NCBI RefSeq assembly: GCF_026672545.1
Contig: NZ_JAPPRJ010000001.1
Coordinates: 1,680,001 to 1,744,000 of the forward strand
From: Rhizobium sp. SL86
Lineage (GTDB): Bacteria > Pseudomonadota > Alphaproteobacteria > Rhizobiales > Rhizobiaceae
Reading direction: 5' to 3'
DNA: 64,000 bases
Shown here: positions 53,883 through 62,752 of the stretch, piece by piece
Layout of the letters: the number at the start of each line of letters is the position of its first letter
Numbering within the stretch: position 1 is the stretch's first letter
Program-made: the position numbers and the translations under genes
The notes under the pieces: model-generated
Databases searched by the model: none
The model's input: only the letters and a program-made list of their open reading frames with translations
Told to the model about the DNA's origin: nothing

Positions 53883-54919
53883 CAGGCGGCCAGCAGTCTG
53901 CCGATCTTTTCGGCGTCGATGCCCTTTTCGCCGATCACGACGAGGCGCGAACGACGGGTTTCATCCGTTCCCCAGGGACGATCGAAATAATGGTTCACGC
54001 GCGGGCCGACGGCCTGCACCAGAAGCCGCATCGGTTTGCCGGCCACTTCCACATACCCCTTGATGCGCAGTACCTTTTCCGCGTCCGTCACATCCTGGAT
54101 GCGCTGGCTGAGCGCTTCCGGGCTTGCGATGGCTGGGATATCCAGCACGAAGCTGTCGAAATCGTCGTGTTCGTGATCCAGCTCATCATCGTGGTGGGTC
54201 TTGCGGTTTTCGATGTCGTCCTCCACCGCAAGGCCAAGTCCGATGAAGATCGCCGGGTCGATTGCGCCATTTTCCGCATTCACAATGCGCACGGCGCGCG
54301 GCAGGTGGTCTTCCACATGGGCGCGGGCCTTGTCGAGGCCGGCGGCATCCAGCAGATCCGCCTTGGTGAGGATGACGAGATCGGCGCAGGCGATCTGGTC
54401 CTCGAAAACCTCTTCCACCGGATTGTCGTGATCGAGCGACTGATCCTCGGCGCGCTGGGCGGCGAGCGCCTCCAGGTCATCGGCAACGCGGCCCTCGGCG
54501 AGCGCCAGACCGTCCACCACGGCAATGACGCCATCGACGGTGACGCGGCTTTTCACGCTCGGCCACTGGAAGGCTTGGACGAGCGGCTTCGGCAGGGCAA
54601 GGCCGGAGGTTTCGATCAGGATATGATCGACCTTCGGTTCCATTGCGAGGATCTTGTCGATCGCCGGCACGAAGTCATCGGCGACCGTGCAGCAGATGCA
54701 GCCATTCGCGAGCTCGATGATATTGTCTTCCGGGCAGTTTTCGATACCGCAGCTTTTGAGGATCTCGCCATCGATCCCGACATCGCCGAATTCGTTGACG
54801 ATCACGGCAAGCCGCTTGCCCTGAATGGTCTGGAGCGCATTGCGCAGCAGCGTCGTCTTGCCGGCGCCGAGAAAGCCGGTGACGACGGTGCAGGGCACGC
54901 GGTTGAGCGATTGGGTCAT
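53882..54919 (-). CDS. cobW: CobW GTPase / metallochaperone
   Basis: This is a 345-residue COG0523 G3E GTPase with Walker A 'TGFLGAGKTTLL' (about 14-25), the metal-binding 'GCICC' (about 73-77), 'ILTKADLL' for guanine specificity, and a His/Asp-rich stretch ('HHDDELDHEHDDFDSF', about residue 240). CobW is thought to deliver cobalt to the cobaltochelatase, and it lies directly upstream of cobN, overlapping its start by one base. Confidence 0.94.
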   Translation of the reverse strand: MTQSLNRVPCTVVTGFLGAGKTTLLRNALQTIQGKRLAVIVNEFGDVGIDGEILKSCGIENCPEDNIIELANGCICCTVADDFVPAIDKILAMEPKVDHILIETSGLALPKPLVQAFQWPSVKSRVTVDGVIAVVDGLALAEGRVADDLEALAAQRAEDQSLDHDNPVEEVFEDQIACADLVILTKADLLDAAGLDKARAHVEDHLPRAVRIVNAENGAIDPAIFIGLGLAVEDDIENRKTHHDDELDHEHDDFDSFVLDIPAIASPEALSQRIQDVTDAEKVLRIKGYVEVAGKPMRLLVQAVGPRVNHYFDRPWGTDETRRSRLVVIGEKGIDAEKIGRLLAA

Positions 54920-54931
54920 GATGGCGGTCCT

Positions 54932-55357
54932 TCAAGTCTTGTTCGTCGAATGCAAAATAGGGTGCAGAGGCGGCATGCGGGCAATCATGCCGCGCTTCAG
55001 CATGTCGGGGCGGCCTTTCCAAGGCATCAGGCCATCGGCGGATGCCTCAAGCAGGCGGGCGCCTTCGAGCAGGTCTTCTGCTGAATCCACAGTCAGGTCG
55101 CCAAACACATAGGACCAGCCGTCCGCGCTCTGGATGCTGGCGCTCAGCGCACGTTTGCAGTTGGCGAGGCAGGCAACGGCGCGGATCTCGACACCTTCCG
55201 CAGACAGTGCCTTTGCCCGCGCAGTCAGGATTGCGCCGTCGCGGGGCGCATCGGCCGCTTCTGTGCCGCTGCGGCAGGTTTCGCAGACATGGATGATGAC
55301 ACGCGGTGTCGTGTCCGCATCGGTCTGCCGCTTTTCGTGTCGTGCCGAGAGATCCAA
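54932..55357 (-). CDS. DUF1636 cysteine-containing protein, first gene behind the B12 riboswitch
   Basis: This is a 141-residue protein with 'IHVCETCRSG' and 'CLANCKRALSASI', four cysteines spaced like a thioredoxin-type 2Fe-2S or metal site, as in DUF1636. Members commonly sit in B12 clusters, with unknown function; cobalt handling or an electron-transfer role is conceivable. No ATG is available. The TTG at 55357 lies just after a GGGGTGG site; a GTG at 55396 is the alternative but would place codons inside the leader hairpin. It is followed by cobW after 12 bases. Confidence 0.72.
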   Translation of the reverse strand: MDLSARHEKRQTDADTTPRVIIHVCETCRSGTEAADAPRDGAILTARAKALSAEGVEIRAVACLANCKRALSASIQSADGWSYVFGDLTVDSAEDLLEGARLLEASADGLMPWKGRPDMLKRGMIARMPPLHPILHSTNKT

Positions 55358-55389
55358 AATCCACCCCGCCTGTTGATCGTAACGGGGTG
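55356..55389 (-). terminator. Riboswitch expression platform hairpin (terminator / start-site sequestering)
   Basis: On the minus strand CACCCCG (55389-55383) and CGGGGTG (55368-55362) pair around a 14-base loop, and GATTTT follows. The 3' arm contains the purine-rich GGGGTGG that would be the ribosome site of the TTG start at 55357. The hairpin could therefore block both transcription (T-run of four) and translation. Confidence 0.55.
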
Positions 55390-55464
55390 CTGCCACGACG
55401 GATCAGAGGATCCGCATGGTTCAAAAACGTCCCTTCCGGAGCACCCCGCCCGGCTGGACTTTCC

Positions 55465-55672
55465 TTCCTCAACGGCAGGTCTCCTGGCTCGCGGTTTGTG
55501 TCCCGGACGCCGCCTTCCCGAAGTTCGCGCTTCAGTGGCATTTCGCGCCGGACGTTCCGCCTCTTCATCCAAGGCGGGGGCCGCTTACAGTTGCGGGGGC
55601 AGCCGTGGTTTAGGTCTAAAACCGCACCACGTTCCCTCTTAGCTTTCCCGTTGCCGGGGAAAGACCGTTGCA
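55465..55672 (-). ncRNA. Cobalamin (AdoCbl) riboswitch
   Basis: On the minus strand the aptamer core is read in order: GGGAA then GTGGTGCGG, the strongly conserved 'GCCCCCGCAACTGTAAGCGG' block, 'GCCACTGAAG' with a GC-rich hairpin ending 'GGGAAGGCG', and the B12-box 'GAGCCAGGAGACCTGCCG' (55491-55474). It controls the DUF1636-cobW-cobN-cobG-cobH-cobI-cobJ unit, which would be shut off when cobalamin is plentiful. The 5' end matches the start predicted from the promoter. Confidence 0.93.
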
Positions 55673-55678
55673 GGGTTC

Positions 55679-55706
55679 ACTATGCGTTTGGCGGAGCCCG
55701 TGTCAA
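55679..55706 (-). promoter_or_regulatory. Promoter of the riboswitch-controlled cob operon
   Basis: TTGACA (55706-55701) and CATAGT (55684-55679) are 16 bases apart on the minus strand. This puts the transcript start near 55672, right at the 5' edge of the riboswitch. Confidence 0.65.
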
Positions 55707-55713
55707 TGCCGCA

Positions 55714-55741
55714 TTGCCGCGGGTCCGCTTTCGACTATAGT
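55714..55741 (+). promoter_or_regulatory. Promoter of cobO-cobQ
   Basis: TTGCCG (55714-55719) and TATAGT (55736-55741) are 16 bases apart. The predicted leader to the cobO start is only about 27 bases, too short for a riboswitch. The two -35 boxes of the divergent promoters are 7 bases apart. Confidence 0.5.
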
Positions 55742-55775
55742 CCGGCGCTCGATAAACGACCCTAGGAGAGGCCCC

Positions 55776-56390
55776 TTGAAGGAGATCGACGAGAGCGTGG
55801 CAGACCGTCACCGCCGCAAGATGGAAAACCGCAAGGCGGTGCAGGATGCGGAAGTCGCGTCCAAAACCATCGAGAAAGGGCTGCTGATCGTCAATACCGG
55901 GCCGGGCAAGGGCAAGTCGACGGCCGCCTTCGGCCTTGCGCTGCGCATGCTGGGGCATGGGCGAACGGTCGCGGTGGTGCAGTTCATCAAGGGCGCGTGG
56001 GATACGGGCGAGCGCGTGGCGCTGGAAGCCTTTGGCGATCGCGTGCTCTGGCACACCATGGGCGAGGGATTTACCTGGGACACGCAGGACCTGAAGCGCG
56101 ACGTGGCCGCCGCCGAACGGGCCTGGGAGAAGGCGAAGGAGATGATGGCGCTGCCGGATGTCGGCCTTCTCATTCTCGACGAACTCAACATCGCCCTGCG
56201 TTATGATTACCTCGATCTCGAAACTGTGCTTGCCGATCTCGGTGCGCGCCGCGACGATTTGCATGTCATCGTGACTGGGCGCAATGCCAAGCCGGCGCTG
56301 ATCGAGGCTGCCGACATGGTGACCGAGATGACGTTGGTAAAACACCATTTCAAGGCCGGCGTGAAGGCGCAGGCCGGGATCGAGTTCTGA
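55776..56390 (+). CDS. cobO: Cob(I)yrinic acid a,c-diamide adenosyltransferase
   Basis: This is a 204-residue CobO/BtuR protein with the P-loop '[19 protein letters not shown]' (about residue 40), '[12 protein letters not shown]', '[16 protein letters not shown]' and '[20 protein letters not shown]'. It attaches the adenosyl group to cobalt. The start is a TTG at 55776 with TAGGAGAG 5 bases upstream; no ATG is suitably placed. It overlaps cobQ by one base (TGATG). Confidence 0.93.
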   Translation: MKEIDESVADRHRRKMENRKAVQDAEVASKTIEKGLLIVNTGPGKGKSTAAFGLALRMLGHGRTVAVVQFIKGAWDTGERVALEAFGDRVLWHTMGEGFTWDTQDLKRDVAAAERAWEKAKEMMALPDVGLLILDELNIALRYDYLDLETVLADLGARRDDLHVIVTGRNAKPALIEAADMVTEMTLVKHHFKAGVKAQAGIEF

Positions 56391-57859
56391 TGACAGGCAA
56401 GCCCGCCAAAGCCTTGATGTTCCAAGGCACCGGCTCCGATGTTGGCAAGTCGTTGATCGTCGCGGGCCTGGCACGTGCCTTTACCCTGCGCGGGCTGACG
56501 GTGCTGCCGTTCAAGCCGCAGAACATGTCGAACAATGCCGCCGTCACCGCCGATGGTGGCGAGATCGGCCGGGCGCAGGCGCTGCAGGCGCGTGCGGCGC
56601 GCGCCGCTCTGTCGGTCCATATGAACCCGGTCCTGCTCAAGCCGCAAAGCGAGGTGGGTGCGCAACTGGTCGTGCAGGGCAAAGTGGAAGGCAATGCCAG
56701 GGCCGCCGAATACCAGGAGATCAAGGCTCGCCTGATGCCGCGGGTGCTGGAGAGTTTCGAGCGTCTGAAGTCGGCTGCCGATCTGGTGCTGGTGGAAGGC
56801 GCCGGCAGTGCCTCGGAGGTCAACCTTCGCCGCAACGATATCGCCAATATGGGGTTTGCCCGTGCCGCCGATGTTCCGGTGGTGCTGATCGGCGATATCG
56901 ACCGCGGCGGCGTGATTGCCAGCCTTGCCGGCACCAAGACGGTGCTGGACCCGGAAGACGCGGCCATGATCCGCGGTTTCATCGTCAACCGGTTCCGCGG
57001 CGATCCGAGCCTGTTCGACGAGGGTATGCGGATGGTCGAAGGATTTACGGGTTGGTCGCCGATCGGTCTGTTGCCGCATTTTGCCGAGGCGGTGCGGCTG
57101 CCGGCGGAAGATGCGCTGGCACTGAATGCCGCCCCCCCGGTAAAGACCTGTGCCAAGATCCGCATTGCCGTGCCGATCCTGCCGCATGTCTCCAACTTCG
57201 ACGATCTCGACCCGCTGGATGCGGAGCCATCCGTGGAACTCATTCGGGTGCGCCCGGGCGGCGTGCTGCCGGCGGATGCCGATCTCATCCTTCTGCTCGG
57301 GTCGAAGGCGACGATTGCCGACCTCAGGGCGCTGAAGGGCGCCGGCTTCGATATCGATATCGCCGCGCATCTGCGCCGCGGAAAACCGGTGCTCGGCCTT
57401 TGTGGCGGCTATCAGATGCTGGGAAAGAGCGTGGCAGACCCGGACGGGATCGAGGGCCCGGCCGGTGCCGTCGAAGCGGGGCTCGGGCTCCTGGATGTTC
57501 AGACGCGGCTGACGGGCGACAAGCACCTGGAGGCGGTCACGGGTGAGACGTCGGACGGAAGTTCCTTTGCCGGCTATGAAATGCATGTCGGAGAAACGTC
57601 CGGGTCGGATTGCGCCCGGTCCTTCGCGATCATAGCCGGGCGGGCGGAAGGGGCGGTCTCCGTCTCGGGCCTCGTTTCCGGCACCTATGTGCACGGCCTG
57701 TTTGCCGATGACCGGCAGCGCTCCGCCTGGCTGACGCGGCTCGGCGGCGAGGTCTCGCGGCTCGACTACGAGCAGGGCGTGGAAGAGGTGCTCGACCGGC
57801 TGGCGGCGCATCTCGAGCGCCATCTCGATCTCGACCGGTTGCTTACCATAGCGCGATAA
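56390..57859 (+). CDS. cobQ: Cobyric acid synthase
   Basis: This is a 489-residue glutamine amidotransferase with N-terminal '[21 protein letters not shown]', '[15 protein letters not shown]', the glutaminase Cys in '[14 protein letters not shown]' (about residue 340) and the late His in '[11 protein letters not shown]'. It amidates four side chains of adenosyl-cobyrinate diamide to cobyrate. It is coupled to cobO, and its last 17 bases overlap the end of cobD on the other strand. Confidence 0.95.
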   Translation: MTGKPAKALMFQGTGSDVGKSLIVAGLARAFTLRGLTVLPFKPQNMSNNAAVTADGGEIGRAQALQARAARAALSVHMNPVLLKPQSEVGAQLVVQGKVEGNARAAEYQEIKARLMPRVLESFERLKSAADLVLVEGAGSASEVNLRRNDIANMGFARAADVPVVLIGDIDRGGVIASLAGTKTVLDPEDAAMIRGFIVNRFRGDPSLFDEGMRMVEGFTGWSPIGLLPHFAEAVRLPAEDALALNAAPPVKTCAKIRIAVPILPHVSNFDDLDPLDAEPSVELIRVRPGGVLPADADLILLLGSKATIADLRALKGAGFDIDIAAHLRRGKPVLGLCGGYQMLGKSVADPDGIEGPAGAVEAGLGLLDVQTRLTGDKHLEAVTGETSDGSSFAGYEMHVGETSGSDCARSFAIIAGRAEGAVSVSGLVSGTYVHGLFADDRQRSAWLTRLGGEVSRLDYEQGVEEVLDRLAAHLERHLDLDRLLTIAR

Positions 57860-58814
57860 AGCCGTCCGCCAGCAGGCCGAACAGCACGATCAGCAGCAGG
57901 TCTGCCACCCGTGAGAGGCTGAGCGCCCGGCGAATATCGGCGGCCGTCGCCTCCCGGCGTCCCCCTTCGCCCATAACGTGATCCTGCACCAGGACCCCGC
58001 TATAGACGCGCGGCCCGGCAAGGCCGAGCCCCAAGGCGCCGGCCATGGCGGCCTCAGGCCAGCCGGCGTTCGGCGACTTGTGCTTGCCCGCATCGCGGCG
58101 CACGGCGACCCAGGCATTGCGCGGCGAGGCGCCGGGCACCAGGCAGGCGGCAGCGACGAAGAGCAGTGCGGTCAGCCGCGAGGCTGGCAGGTTGACGAGA
58201 TCATCGAATCTCGCCGCGGCCCAGCCGAAGGCGCCGTAGCGGGCGTTCTTGTGGCCGATCATGCTGTCGGCGGTGTTCGTCGCCTTGTAGAGCGCGGCAC
58301 CCGGCAGGCCGAGGAGTCCCAGCCAGAGGGCCGGCGCCGTGATGCCATCGGAGAAGTTTTCGGCGAGGCTTTCGATCGCGGCCCGGCTCACGCCCGCTTC
58401 GTCCAACTGGTCCGGATCACGTCCGACAATCATGGAGACGGCCTTGCGGCCCGCCTCCAATCCGCCGGTTTCCAGCCCCTCGGCCACGGCACGGACGTGG
58501 CTTTCCAGGCTTTTCTGGGCCAGGAGGCTGGAAGAGAGCACGGCGAGTACGATGAGGCCGAAAGGCAACCAGAGCACGGAACGCTCGATGACGACGGACG
58601 CGGTGAGCGTCGCCAGAATCAGCAGCACAAAGGCGATTACGCCGTTTCGCCGGCGTGTGGCAAAATCCAGGTCCAGCCGGTTCAGTCGCCGTTCCAGCCG
58701 GTCGATCAGCGTCCCGATCCATATGACCGGATGGCCAATCCGATCCACGAGCCATTGCGGATAACCGACAAGCCGTTCAATAACGAGCGCAAGGAAGGCG
58801 AGAGAGAAGGCCAT
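57843..58814 (-). CDS. cobD: Adenosylcobinamide-phosphate synthase (CbiB-type membrane protein)
   Basis: This is a 323-residue membrane protein of the CobD/CbiB family with '[21 protein letters not shown]' near the start, '[22 protein letters not shown]', '[17 protein letters not shown]' and '[16 protein letters not shown]'. It joins cobyrate to aminopropanol (phosphate). The ATG at 58814 starts at the expected first helix. No clear ribosome site is present because the upstream sequence belongs to the opposite-strand cobC region. Confidence 0.92.
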   Translation of the reverse strand: MAFSLAFLALVIERLVGYPQWLVDRIGHPVIWIGTLIDRLERRLNRLDLDFATRRRNGVIAFVLLILATLTASVVIERSVLWLPFGLIVLAVLSSSLLAQKSLESHVRAVAEGLETGGLEAGRKAVSMIVGRDPDQLDEAGVSRAAIESLAENFSDGITAPALWLGLLGLPGAALYKATNTADSMIGHKNARYGAFGWAAARFDDLVNLPASRLTALLFVAAACLVPGASPRNAWVAVRRDAGKHKSPNAGWPEAAMAGALGLGLAGPRVYSGVLVQDHVMGEGGRREATAADIRRALSLSRVADLLLIVLFGLLADGFIALW

Positions 58815-58845
58815 GGACGGGACCAAAGAGAGACAAGAGGGGCAG

Positions 58846-59877
58846 ATGGCGCCTGTCATGCACAGAATCGAGCATGGCGGCAACCTGAGACGGGCGGAAA
58901 GCCTGTTTCCGGCAGCGCCGCGGCCGTGGATCGACCTTTCCACCGGAATCAATCCGCATGCCTATCCGGTTCCACCATTGCCTGCCGATGCCTTTTCCCG
59001 CCTGCCGGAGCCGGAGGATCTAACGCGCCTGAAGAGATGTGCTGCGAAGGTGTATGGCGCATCTTCGGCAGATCATCTCGCGGCCGCCGCCGGTACGCAG
59101 ATCCTGCTGCCGTTGTTGATCGAGGCCCGGTTTGGCACGTTTTCGCCAGAAGGAAAGACCGCGGCCATTCTGTCGCCTACCTATGCCGAACATGCGCAGA
59201 TGGCGCAGCTTGCAGGTTTTGCCGTCCGCGAGACGCAGGAGGTGGCGGATCTTTTTACGGCGGATCTGGCGATCGTCGTCAATCCCAACAATCCGGACGG
59301 ACGGCTGATTGGACGCGACGAACTCCTGATGCTTGGCCGGCATCTCGCGGGCAAGGGCGGATTGCTCGTGGTGGACGAGGCCTTCGTGGACGTGCTGGCG
59401 CCGGGTGCCTCCGTCGCGGACAGTGTTCACGATGGGCTCGCGGTGCTCCGCTCGTTCGGCAAGTTCTACGGTCTTGCCGGCGTGCGGCTCGGCTTCGCCG
59501 TAGCGAGCATACCGGTTGCCGCGCGGCTTTCGGCGCGGCTCGGGCCCTGGGTCATTCCCGGTCCGACGCTGGCGATCGGGCTTGCAGCGCTCTCTGATAC
59601 TGCGTGGCAGCAGGAGATGCGCCAGCGGCTCGACCGGGAGGCCGGCGAGCTTGATCGGCTTTTGGCCACTGCCGGACTGGCGGTTGCTGGCGGGACATCA
59701 CTGTTCCGATACGTGCGGAATGAACGCGCCGAGCGGCTGTTCCGGCATCTGGGTGAGGCCGGCATTCTGGTGCGGCGCTTTGCCGAGCGGCCGGATACCT
59801 TGCGCATCGGCCTGCCACGACCGGACGAGTGGAATCGGCTGGAAGAGACGCTCTGCTCAGAAATTTGGCACGTTTGA
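58846..59877 (+). CDS. cobC: CobC, threonine-phosphate decarboxylase-like PLP enzyme
   Basis: This is a 343-residue class I/II aminotransferase-fold enzyme with 'WIDLSTGINPHAYP', 'VVNPNNPDGRLIGRDEL', 'LLVVDEAFVDV' and the PLP lysine in 'SFGKFYGLAGVRLGF'. It makes or handles the (R)-1-amino-2-propanol phosphate arm used with CobD. Family members begin shortly before the 'HGG' motif, favouring the ATG at 58846 with AGAGGGG upstream. The alternative ATG at 58813 would overlap the cobD start codon. Confidence 0.88.
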   Translation: MAPVMHRIEHGGNLRRAESLFPAAPRPWIDLSTGINPHAYPVPPLPADAFSRLPEPEDLTRLKRCAAKVYGASSADHLAAAAGTQILLPLLIEARFGTFSPEGKTAAILSPTYAEHAQMAQLAGFAVRETQEVADLFTADLAIVVNPNNPDGRLIGRDELLMLGRHLAGKGGLLVVDEAFVDVLAPGASVADSVHDGLAVLRSFGKFYGLAGVRLGFAVASIPVAARLSARLGPWVIPGPTLAIGLAALSDTAWQQEMRQRLDREAGELDRLLATAGLAVAGGTSLFRYVRNERAERLFRHLGEAGILVRRFAERPDTLRIGLPRPDEWNRLEETLCSEIWHV

Positions 59878-59957
59878 AGGCTGCAGGAAAGATTTGCATT
59901 CTGGCGATGCTGGGATAGGGTCGGCCAGTCTTGAATTGTCGCATGCAGGTGAAACCA

Positions 59958-61400
59958 ATGTCCGCAAACAGCAACCTTCCGCAAATCTTCGATGCCGTCG
60001 ACAGAAAGAGGGAGGTGTTCACGGAGTTGGCGGACCGGGTCTGGGCAACGCCGGAAACCTGCTACATGGAAGAGGAATCGGCCGCCGCCCACCGGGAAAT
60101 GCTGGAGACGCAAGGGTTTCGCATTAGCGAAAACGTCGCCGACATTCCGACGGCGCTGATCGGCGAGGCAGGCGAGGGGGGGCCGGTGATTGCCTTTCTC
60201 GGCGAATATGATGCGCTGGCGGGTCTCAGCCAGCAGGCCGGTGTTGCCCGGCACGAGCCGCTGACGGCCGGCGCCAACGGCCATGGTTGCGGGCACAATC
60301 TCCTCGGCTCCGCCTCGCTTCTGGCAGCGACCGCGCTGAAGGATTGGCTGGAGGCGACCGGCACGCCCGGCCGCGTGCGCTATTACGGCTGCCCGGCGGA
60401 AGAGGGCGGTGCGGCAAAGGCCTTCATGGTGCGCTCCGGCGCCTTCGAGGATGTCGATATCGCCATCTGCTGGCATCCGAGCAATTTTGCCGGCGTGCAG
60501 CGCGAAACCTCGCTTGCCAACTGCCGCATAGACTTCACCTTTACCGGCCGTTCCTCGCATGCCGCCGCCAGCCCCGAGCTTGGCCGCAGCGCGCTTGATG
60601 CGGTGGAACTGATGAATGTCGGCGTCAACTATCTGCGCGAACACATGCACCAGGAGTGCCGCATCCATTATGCGCTGCTCGATGCCGGCGGCATTTCCCC
60701 GAACGTCGTGCAGGCGCATGCCAAGGTGCGCTATGTGGTACGCGCGCCGGAGCTTGCCGGGCTTTTCTCGCTGATCGAGCGGGTGAAGAAGGTGGCGGAA
60801 GGCGCCGCGCTGATGACCGAGACGAAGGTGGAACACACGATCCTCTCGGGCGTCTCCAACCTGATCGTCAATACGCCGCTGATGGATGTGATGCAGGATG
60901 TCTGGCAGAGCATGGGCCCGCCGGAGTTCGACCGCGAGGATATCGCCTTTGCCGAGGCGATCCGTGCGACGTTGAGCCCGGAAGACATTGCCGCCAGCTG
61001 GGCGCAGGAAAGACTGGAAGAGCGAGACGTGCCGCTCGCCGATTTCATCCTGCCCGCGCATAACGAGGTGCGCCAGATGGGCGGCTCGACGGATGTCGCC
61101 GATGTCAGCTGGGTGGTGCCGACCGTGCAGGCCTACGGGCCTACGCTTGCGATCGGGACACAGCTGCACACCTGGCAGGTGGTGGCGCAGGGTAAAAGCG
61201 GTATTGCCCACAAGGGCATGATCTCGACCGCCAAGGCCATGGCGGCCACGGGACTTGCGGCACTGCAGAGCGATCAGCTGCGGGAATCGGCCTGGGCCGA
61301 TCTCAAGCGCCGGCTGAAGGGCCAGGCCTATCGCAGTCCGATCCCCGCCGGCACCGAGCCGCCGGTCGAGGCCATGGGCGGGCGTCGCCGGGCCGGCTGA
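59958..61400 (+). CDS. M20 amidohydrolase, AbgB-like (p-aminobenzoyl-glutamate hydrolase subunit B type)
   Basis: This is a 480-residue M20D peptidase. Metal-binding motifs are 'GHGCGHNLLG', 'GCPAEEGGAAKAFMV' with the catalytic Glu, 'CWHPSNF' and a late 'STDVADVSW', the AbgB/AbgA pattern. A dimerisation insert ('TGRSSHAAASPELGRSALDAV') follows. It probably cleaves N-acyl amino acids or aminobenzoyl-glutamate; no AbgA or AbgT partner is beside it. The ATG at 59958 has AGGTGA 6 bases upstream; ATGs at 59931 and 59943 are alternatives. Confidence 0.85.
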   Translation: MSANSNLPQIFDAVDRKREVFTELADRVWATPETCYMEEESAAAHREMLETQGFRISENVADIPTALIGEAGEGGPVIAFLGEYDALAGLSQQAGVARHEPLTAGANGHGCGHNLLGSASLLAATALKDWLEATGTPGRVRYYGCPAEEGGAAKAFMVRSGAFEDVDIAICWHPSNFAGVQRETSLANCRIDFTFTGRSSHAAASPELGRSALDAVELMNVGVNYLREHMHQECRIHYALLDAGGISPNVVQAHAKVRYVVRAPELAGLFSLIERVKKVAEGAALMTETKVEHTILSGVSNLIVNTPLMDVMQDVWQSMGPPEFDREDIAFAEAIRATLSPEDIAASWAQERLEERDVPLADFILPAHNEVRQMGGSTDVADVSWVVPTVQAYGPTLAIGTQLHTWQVVAQGKSGIAHKGMISTAKAMAATGLAALQSDQLRESAWADLKRRLKGQAYRSPIPAGTEPPVEAMGGRRRAG

Positions 61401-61406
61401 CCCGGC

Positions 61407-62540
61407 TCAAATCTTCGTTTCAGATGCTCGGGGCGTCCGCAGGTCCAGCTGGCTGCGGATCGCCTCGTCGTTTTCGGTTTCCTGCACCACGACACCGTAC
61501 CAGCCGAGGCCGTCGTAATCCTCGTAACCCAGGGTGCGGGCAAAGGCGACGATGGCGCCCTGGTCATTGTAATAACAGCCCTTCTGCTGGCCACCGTCCA
61601 CCTTCAGCGCAAAATGGGTGAAGAGGCGCTCCGGCCGGTTGCAGGCGATCACGCGCGCCTTCTCGTCCAGCAGCATGACGGTCGTGCGCTCCACCTGCTG
61701 CGCCGGCAGATTGGCCTCCTTCTCGACGATGGAATGGCCCTGGTTCTGCCAGTCGAAATAGACGCCGAGCGTGCCGATCAGCCGGCCATCCACCTTGCCA
61801 CCCTCGCGGATCCCGGTGGCATAAACCAGCACGTGGTGTCCTTCATGCAGCGGGCTCGCTTTGACTTCGTCGACGATGTAATCGTCACCCGAGGCGCAGC
61901 GGCTTGCCGCCTGGAACCACGGATCACCCGCCAGAGACTGGCCCAGCAGGCGACGCTGGTGTTTTGGGTTGGCCGTGGCCACGATGCGGCCGGACAGATC
62001 GGTCATCACCAGATCATGGTAGACGGTGTAAAAGCGGTTGATGACGCCGAGGCGGCTTGCGGCAAACTCCGCCTTCTGCACCGTCGGATCCTGCAGCGCG
62101 TCCCAAAGGGCTGAATCGGTTGCCCACCAGCGCACGTCGGCGGTGCGCTCGAAGAGGTTGCGGACGATCAGCTGGACGAGCGTCTGGGCAAGATCCGTCA
62201 GCCGCACGCCTTCCATCTCGGTGACCAGCGTTTCCGCCATGCTGCGGCTCAAGCCGATCCGACCGAGAACATTGCTTTCGAAACGGCTTGCAATGTCTGT
62301 GGCGAGCTGTGCCAGGCGCTGCACCTCGTTCGCCACCACGGCAAAACCCTTGCCGGTTTCACCCGCCCGTGCCGCCTCGATGAGCGCGTTGATGGCCAGA
62401 AGCTTGATTTGCTTCACGACATGGGTGTTGTCGGCGCTGAAATGCTGCAGATCGGTGCTGATGCTGTCGGTGATGACCCTCATCGACCGGGGTGTCGCCG
62501 GAACTGCTTGGCTGGACAGATATTTCCTTGCGACCGTCAT
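61407..62540 (-). CDS. Soluble chemoreceptor-like protein: MCP signalling tip followed by Cache-like sensor
   Basis: This is a 377-residue protein with no membrane segment. Residues of about 40-100 contain the MCP hairpin tip 'LLAINALIEAARAGETGKGF' plus 'AVVANEVQRLAQ', but the coiled arms are very short. The rest (about 140-370) looks like a Cache/PAS-like ligand domain: 'FYTVYHDLVMTDLSGRIVAT', 'GDPWFQAASRC', 'IGTLGVYFDWQNQG', 'MLLDEKARVIACN'. In normal MCPs the sensor comes first and is periplasmic. GGAGT precedes the ATG. There is no che gene nearby. It may sense an intracellular signal and join receptor arrays, or act outside chemotaxis. Confidence 0.8.
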   Translation of the reverse strand: MTVARKYLSSQAVPATPRSMRVITDSISTDLQHFSADNTHVVKQIKLLAINALIEAARAGETGKGFAVVANEVQRLAQLATDIASRFESNVLGRIGLSRSMAETLVTEMEGVRLTDLAQTLVQLIVRNLFERTADVRWWATDSALWDALQDPTVQKAEFAASRLGVINRFYTVYHDLVMTDLSGRIVATANPKHQRRLLGQSLAGDPWFQAASRCASGDDYIVDEVKASPLHEGHHVLVYATGIREGGKVDGRLIGTLGVYFDWQNQGHSIVEKEANLPAQQVERTTVMLLDEKARVIACNRPERLFTHFALKVDGGQQKGCYYNDQGAIVAFARTLGYEDYDGLGWYGVVVQETENDEAIRSQLDLRTPRASETKI

Positions 62541-62752
62541 GAAATGACTCCGGTTTAAATGTTAGGAAAAGCTGATAGTCATTACTTTTTTAGTTTGCAC
62601 ATTTATGGTTATTACTTTCTAAATAAATATTCTCGGCACGAAACCTTGAGGCCACCTCTGCTGTTGGTTGCTTTTGTCGCGTGGCACACCGCATCGGTTC
62701 CCCGGACAGTCAGGCAATTGCAGCTTTCGATCCATCGCCTATATCTGTGCGG
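62541..62752. other. AT-rich divergent intergenic region
   Basis: This is about 210 bases between the chemoreceptor and the cardiolipin synthase gene. The first 100 bases are unusually AT-rich for this genome. They contain a direct repeat, ATTACTTT, at 62581-62588 and 62611-62618, exactly 30 bases apart. I see no credible gene; a 94-codon frame from 62559 has shadow-like composition. Confidence 0.5.

Noticed and set aside
56207..57823. A 538-codon open frame antisense to cobQ
   Set aside because: No recognisable domain, and cobQ carries all expected catalytic motifs.
59466..61211. A 581-codon open frame antisense to cobC and the M20 hydrolase
   Set aside because: Spans two well-supported genes and their intergenic gap without a start site; a shadow.
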